Shown here in pieces: positions 7,302 through 9,586 of a stretch of 9,586 nt of DNA. The notes under the pieces are model-generated. The model had not been told where the DNA came from and made no database searches. It saw only the letters and a list, made by a program, of their open reading frames with translations. The stretch spans positions 1 to 9,586 of the forward strand of contig JAOZHK010000103.1 of the NCBI GenBank assembly GCA_026014905.1. The letters are read 5' to 3'. The stretch is from Candidatus Bathyarchaeota archaeon. Lineage in GTDB: Archaea; Thermoproteota; Bathyarchaeia; RBG-16-48-13; GCA-020355125. The first letter of the stretch is position 1. The number at the start of each line of letters is the position of its first letter. Made by a program: the position numbers and the translations under genes.

Positions 7302-7826
7302 TCAGGAGGTACTTTCAGCGGAGACAATGATGGTAGCGGTGTTGGTCGAATTTGCGGAAACTGTACCGGCGGTTGTAGTGATTTCAAAGTCAAAGCCCCA
7401 TGTTCCAGCAGCGTCGAGATCGATTGCACTCCAATCAGGAGATCCTTGACTCAGTGTACATGCAGTTTGTCCAACACTATACGTTGAACCTACAACTGTC
7501 GAAAATTTGACTACAATGTTATATGTGGAGTAATCCGTTAGCGTATCAAGGTTACTATCGAGGTGTAGGAAGACATTGGCTTTAGTTGTGGTGATCGAGA
7601 TAATTTCGTCTAAATCAGTATCATTGGCCGGAGTGTAAAGAAGCGTCTGAGCTTCTTCAAGATTGCTGAGACCAGCGTTATTCAGCGAAAGAGTCGCGAT
7701 GTCAACGATGGTTTGCGAGACGGTTTGAGAATTTTGCTCATAGATAAAAGCGGAGACAGACACGATTGAGAAGCTAAGTAACAATAACACGGTTCCAAGG
7801 ATGACGTGTTCTTTTGCTTTTTCCAT
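7302..7826 (-). CDS. Small secreted surface protein with N-terminal EQxxQTVSQTI signature
   Basis: A 174-residue exported protein. Residues 8-26 are hydrophobic and end in VSVSA, consistent with type I signal peptide cleavage; alternatively the stretch stays as a membrane anchor, or acts as a pilin-like stem, since a few charged residues precede it. The mature start, YEQNSQTVSQTIVDIATL (29-46), matches the same position of the DUF2341/LamG protein at 4035-6329. The remainder is Ser/Thr-rich and beta-prone, with alternating hydrophobic strands (about 76-90, 101-112, 143-169), as in a single immunoglobulin-like or archaellin/pilin-like sandwich. A few N-x-S/T sequons are visible. From memory, similar small proteins occur in Asgard-type archaeal genomes, but no function is known to me. 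It is the first gene of the minus-strand surface cluster. Confidence 0.8.
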   Translation of the reverse strand: MEKAKEHVILGTVLLLLSFSIVSVSAFIYEQNSQTVSQTIVDIATLSLNNAGLSNLEEAQTLLYTPANDTDLDEIISITTTKANVFLHLDSNLDTLTDYSTYNIVVKFSTVVGSTYSVGQTACTLSQGSPDWSAIDLDAAGTWGFDFEITTTAGTVSANSTNTATIIVSAESTS

Positions 7827-7992
7827 GTCGTTATCAAAGATTTCCTGTCTATAACTCCATTATGAATGCAGAATATAGAGTTGAAATCCAACCAGTCTAA
7901 TACTAAAACACATTAAATGAATTGTCAAAACAACGAATTACAGTAAATAAATAAAGACTCTCAACAATGAAGTGTCTGAGGTAAAAGAAAAC
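7827..7992. promoter_or_regulatory. Divergent promoter region, surface cluster (-) and VOC gene (+)
   Basis: This AT-rich gap must drive both directions. For the plus strand, AGTAAATAAATAAAG (about 7942-7956) is TATA-like and would start transcripts near 7975, about 17 bases before the ATG. For the minus strand, TTTTAGTATTAG (about 7900-7911) would give a leader of about 50 bases. No repeated operator-like element was found, and no CTAG or CG block occurs here. Confidence 0.4.
7978..7982 (+). promoter_or_regulatory. Ribosome binding site that decides the VOC gene start
   Basis: GAGGT lies ten bases before the ATG at 7993. A GTG at 7972 is in frame seven codons earlier, but it has no ribosome site and would place this motif inside the coding region. 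Confidence 0.5.
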
Positions 7993-8424
7993 ATGATTAC
8001 AACGAAAAAAAGTGATCAAGGAACGATTGGTCATCTCGGCATTGAAGTCTCAAACCTGAAAACTTCAAGGCAGTTTTATGATGTGTTACTCCAACAGCTC
8101 AATTGCCAGATCATTATGGATACCGAATATGCGATTGGCTATGCGAACCAGAATTTTCAAGTGTGGTTATCCGAGTCTGATCCACCTCGTGTCACGCGCC
8201 ATACACCAAGTGGCGAAGAAGAAATGGTTGCTGAACACCTCGCCATCCTGGTTCCTAACCAAGAAACCGTGAATACAATAACCACAGTGATGATGCAACA
8301 GGGCTTCACGCCACTGTTTTCTCCCGAAGAACATCCTCAATTCACACCCGGATATTACGCTGCCTCATTCTGTGATCCAGATAACTACGTCATTGAAATC
8401 TACACGGTACCCCATCCATCGTAG
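7993..8424 (+). CDS. VOC-fold (glyoxalase/bleomycin-resistance-like) protein
   Basis: A 143-residue cytoplasmic protein of the vicinal oxygen chelate superfamily, with two beta-alpha-beta-beta-beta modules. The first begins at GHLGIEVSNL with the helix SRQFYDVLL; the second begins at AEHLAILVPN and ends in DPDNYVIEIYT, the usual closing strand. Candidate metal ligands are H14, H82 and E135; the fourth, expected near FQVWLSES (about 55-61), is not obvious. Family members include glyoxalase I, dioxygenases, epimerases and drug-binding proteins; nothing here decides between them. It is transcribed away from the surface cluster and converges with the enolase-superfamily gene, 38 bases apart, with block E between. 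A functional link with that gene is possible (both families act on small organic acids) but unsupported. Confidence 0.85.
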   Translation: MITTKKSDQGTIGHLGIEVSNLKTSRQFYDVLLQQLNCQIIMDTEYAIGYANQNFQVWLSESDPPRVTRHTPSGEEEMVAEHLAILVPNQETVNTITTVMMQQGFTPLFSPEEHPQFTPGYYAASFCDPDNYVIEIYTVPHPS

Positions 8425-8436
8425 CCTAAATCACAA

Positions 8437-8446
8437 CGCGCGCGCG
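8437..8446. repeat. (CG)5 block E between convergent genes
   Basis: Alternating CGCGCGCGCG lies in the 38-base gap between the VOC gene (+) and the enolase-superfamily gene (-). With its left flank it repeats ATCACAACGCGCGCGC (8430-8445), identical to 4015-4030. No CTAG repeat accompanies it. The word is self-complementary and could adopt Z-DNA or a cruciform; its role is unknown. Confidence 0.7.
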
Positions 8447-8462
8447 TAACATGTGTACTGGA

Positions 8463-9586
8463 TTATTCTTCATCGAGATCATAGGGTTCTTGAGGTGGTA
8501 CATGATATAAGCCAGCCCCGCGTCGATGACGGTCAGCACTGAGGCTATGAGTTTGCGGCTTTTCAACTGTGTGTTTTTCTAATTCGTTTTTATTGATATT
8601 CAGCCCATGTCCAGGCGCGTCGCCTAACACGATATAACCATCTTCAATGGAAGTGTCTGAAGTCACTATGTTTGCGGGGTCAGGTGTCGTAAACACGACT
8701 TCGAGGGCGATGTGATTTGGGAGTGCTGCCGCTAGATGGGCCATGAAGTGCCCCGGACAGTTCATCATCGCGACGGGTAACTCAAAGGCATATGCGAGAT
8801 GCGCGACTTGCAGTGCGCCAGTTATGCCGGAGGTGTTTCTGCCCACTTGGACGATGTCGACAGCATCGTTGGCTATGAGTGGCATGAAATCGCTCACATC
8901 AGCGAGGTTTTCGCCTGTGGCAACGGCTGCGGTAATGCTTTGGGAAACTTTCCGTAATCCTCGGTAATCCCAGCGTCGTGCGGGTTCTTCGCACCAGAAG
9001 AGCTTGTACTGTTTTTCAAACGCGGTAATGTATTGAATCGATTGTTTTGGAGACCAGTACTCATTCGAGTCGATACATAAGATGGGTGATTTCCCTGACT
9101 GCCTTAATGCGTCTTGCATAATGCCAAGGCGACGAGTGTCACGGGCAGGATCTAAGCCGACTTTGAGTTTTCCTATTGAGATGCCTAATTGCGCCATTTG
9201 TTCATAGAATGCTTGGAGCTCAGTATCGGATAGTGGCATATCGATGCCGCTTGCATAGGCGCGGACTCGTCGACTAGAGGCCCCAAGGGTTTTCCACAAA
9301 GGTTCATGATTGATTTTCGCTTTGAGATCCCATAAGGCTACATCAAGCGTCGAAATAGCATCATTGAATACGCCTTCATTACCACTTTTAAATACCGAGT
9401 CAACCATCCGTTTCCAGAGCCCTCGAACACCCCGGGGATCGCGACCAAGGAGTAATCTTCCCATTTGATGAATAAACGGCTGCGTTGTTGGACTCCCTAG
9501 TGAGATCCCGGTGACTCCCTCATCGGTGTCAATAAAAACGGCTAAATCCGCGCGCGTCAGATTCTCGAAACCATGCGGAAAATTTG
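8463..9586 (-). CDS. Mandelate racemase/muconate lactonizing family protein, N-terminus off window
   Basis: The in-frame coding sequence continues past an internal ATG (9464) to the window edge, so about 373 residues are visible and perhaps 20 are missing; the true start lies beyond 9586. It belongs to the enolase superfamily, whose members abstract a proton alpha to a carboxylate using Mg2+ (racemases, lactonizing enzymes, sugar-acid dehydratases). A capping domain leads into a TIM barrel with the KxK base motif in GKLKVG (codons 9170-9162), and metal ligands Asp in CIDSNEYW (9071-9069), Glu in WCEEP (8990-8988) and Glu in TGEN (8912-8910). The usual His-Asp pair appears replaced: the strand reads DIVQVGRNTSG instead of a QPD-type motif, and MMNCPGH has Asn/Cys where His is expected. 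The ending RRGAGLY followed by an acidic tail resembles, from memory, bacterial relatives, so transfer is possible. Substrate unknown. Confidence 0.85.
   Translation of the reverse strand, partial: NFPHGFENLTRADLAVFIDTDEGVTGISLGSPTTQPFIHQMGRLLLGRDPRGVRGLWKRMVDSVFKSGNEGVFNDAISTLDVALWDLKAKINHEPLWKTLGASSRRVRAYASGIDMPLSDTELQAFYEQMAQLGISIGKLKVGLDPARDTRRLGIMQDALRQSGKSPILCIDSNEYWSPKQSIQYITAFEKQYKLFWCEEPARRWDYRGLRKVSQSITAAVATGENLADVSDFMPLIANDAVDIVQVGRNTSGITGALQVAHLAYAFELPVAMMNCPGHFMAHLAAALPNHIALEVVFTTPDPANIVTSDTSIEDGYIVLGDAPGHGLNINKNELEKHTVEKPQTHSLSADRHRRGAGLYHVPPQEPYDLDEE

Noticed and set aside
7302..7826. Class III (type IV pilin) signal peptide for the 174-residue protein
   Set aside because: No clear Gly/Ala cleavage site followed by a pilin-type Glu at position 5 of the mature protein; VSVSA at the end of the hydrophobic run fits type I cleavage better. 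Not excluded.
7972..7974. GTG start for the VOC gene
   Set aside because: The ATG at 7993 has GAGGT ten bases upstream; the GTG has no ribosome site, and VOC homology begins well after both.
9549..9556. CGCGCGCG near the right edge
   Set aside because: It lies within the enolase-superfamily reading frame (Thr-Arg-Ala-Asp), so it is not an intergenic block. CGCGCG at 815-820 and 1375-1381 in the ATPase is likewise coding.
1..9586. CRISPR array, tRNA or rRNA genes
   Set aside because: No regularly spaced repeats with unique spacers and no tRNA or rRNA signature were seen on either strand.

Overview
The window reads as an archaeal chromosome fragment. Three things point that way: two secreted proteins with an N-terminal signature (EQxxQ[ST][VI]SQTI) that I associate from memory with Asgard-type archaeal surface proteins, one of them a DUF2341/LamG adhesin-like protein rich in N-glycosylation sequons; TATA-like AT boxes upstream of several starts; and no recognisable bacterial promoters or hairpin-plus-T-run terminators. 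The Asgard assignment is a guess; archaeal is more secure.

Layout from left to right. A complete SERCA/PMCA-like P-type Ca2+ ATPase (191-2917, +). Then a scrambled stretch (2918-4034) holding two gene remnants head to head: the C-terminal end of an MFS transporter (-) and the C-terminal two thirds of a UbiA-family prenyltransferase (+). Both break off at one short palindromic block (CTAGCTAGCT...TCGATCGCGA). Then a minus-strand surface-protein cluster: a 764-residue DUF2341/LamG protein (4035-6329), a 180-residue two-helix membrane protein with a disordered, charged N-terminus (6658-7200) and a 174-residue secreted protein (7302-7826). A divergent promoter region separates these from a small VOC-fold (glyoxalase-like) protein (+). 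Finally an enolase-superfamily (mandelate racemase/muconate lactonizing type) protein on the minus strand runs off the right edge.

The most unusual signal is between the genes. Self-complementary simple repeats, (CTAG)n and (CG)n, sometimes with ATCGCGAT, occur at about 1-54, 3050-3071, 3350-3371, 3985-4030 and 8437-8446. They fill all three convergent gene ends, flank both broken genes, sit at the breakpoint itself, and are absent from the clear promoter gaps of the surface-gene cluster. A 16-base word, ATCACAACGCGCGCGC, recurs at two of these sites 4.4 kb apart. The blocks could be rearrangement scars, gene-end punctuation (structure-forming or methylated sites, six-frame stop blocks), or assembly artefacts.

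The intact genes suggest calcium export, surface display or adhesion, and small-molecule metabolism. Apart from the surface trio they do not form an obvious pathway.
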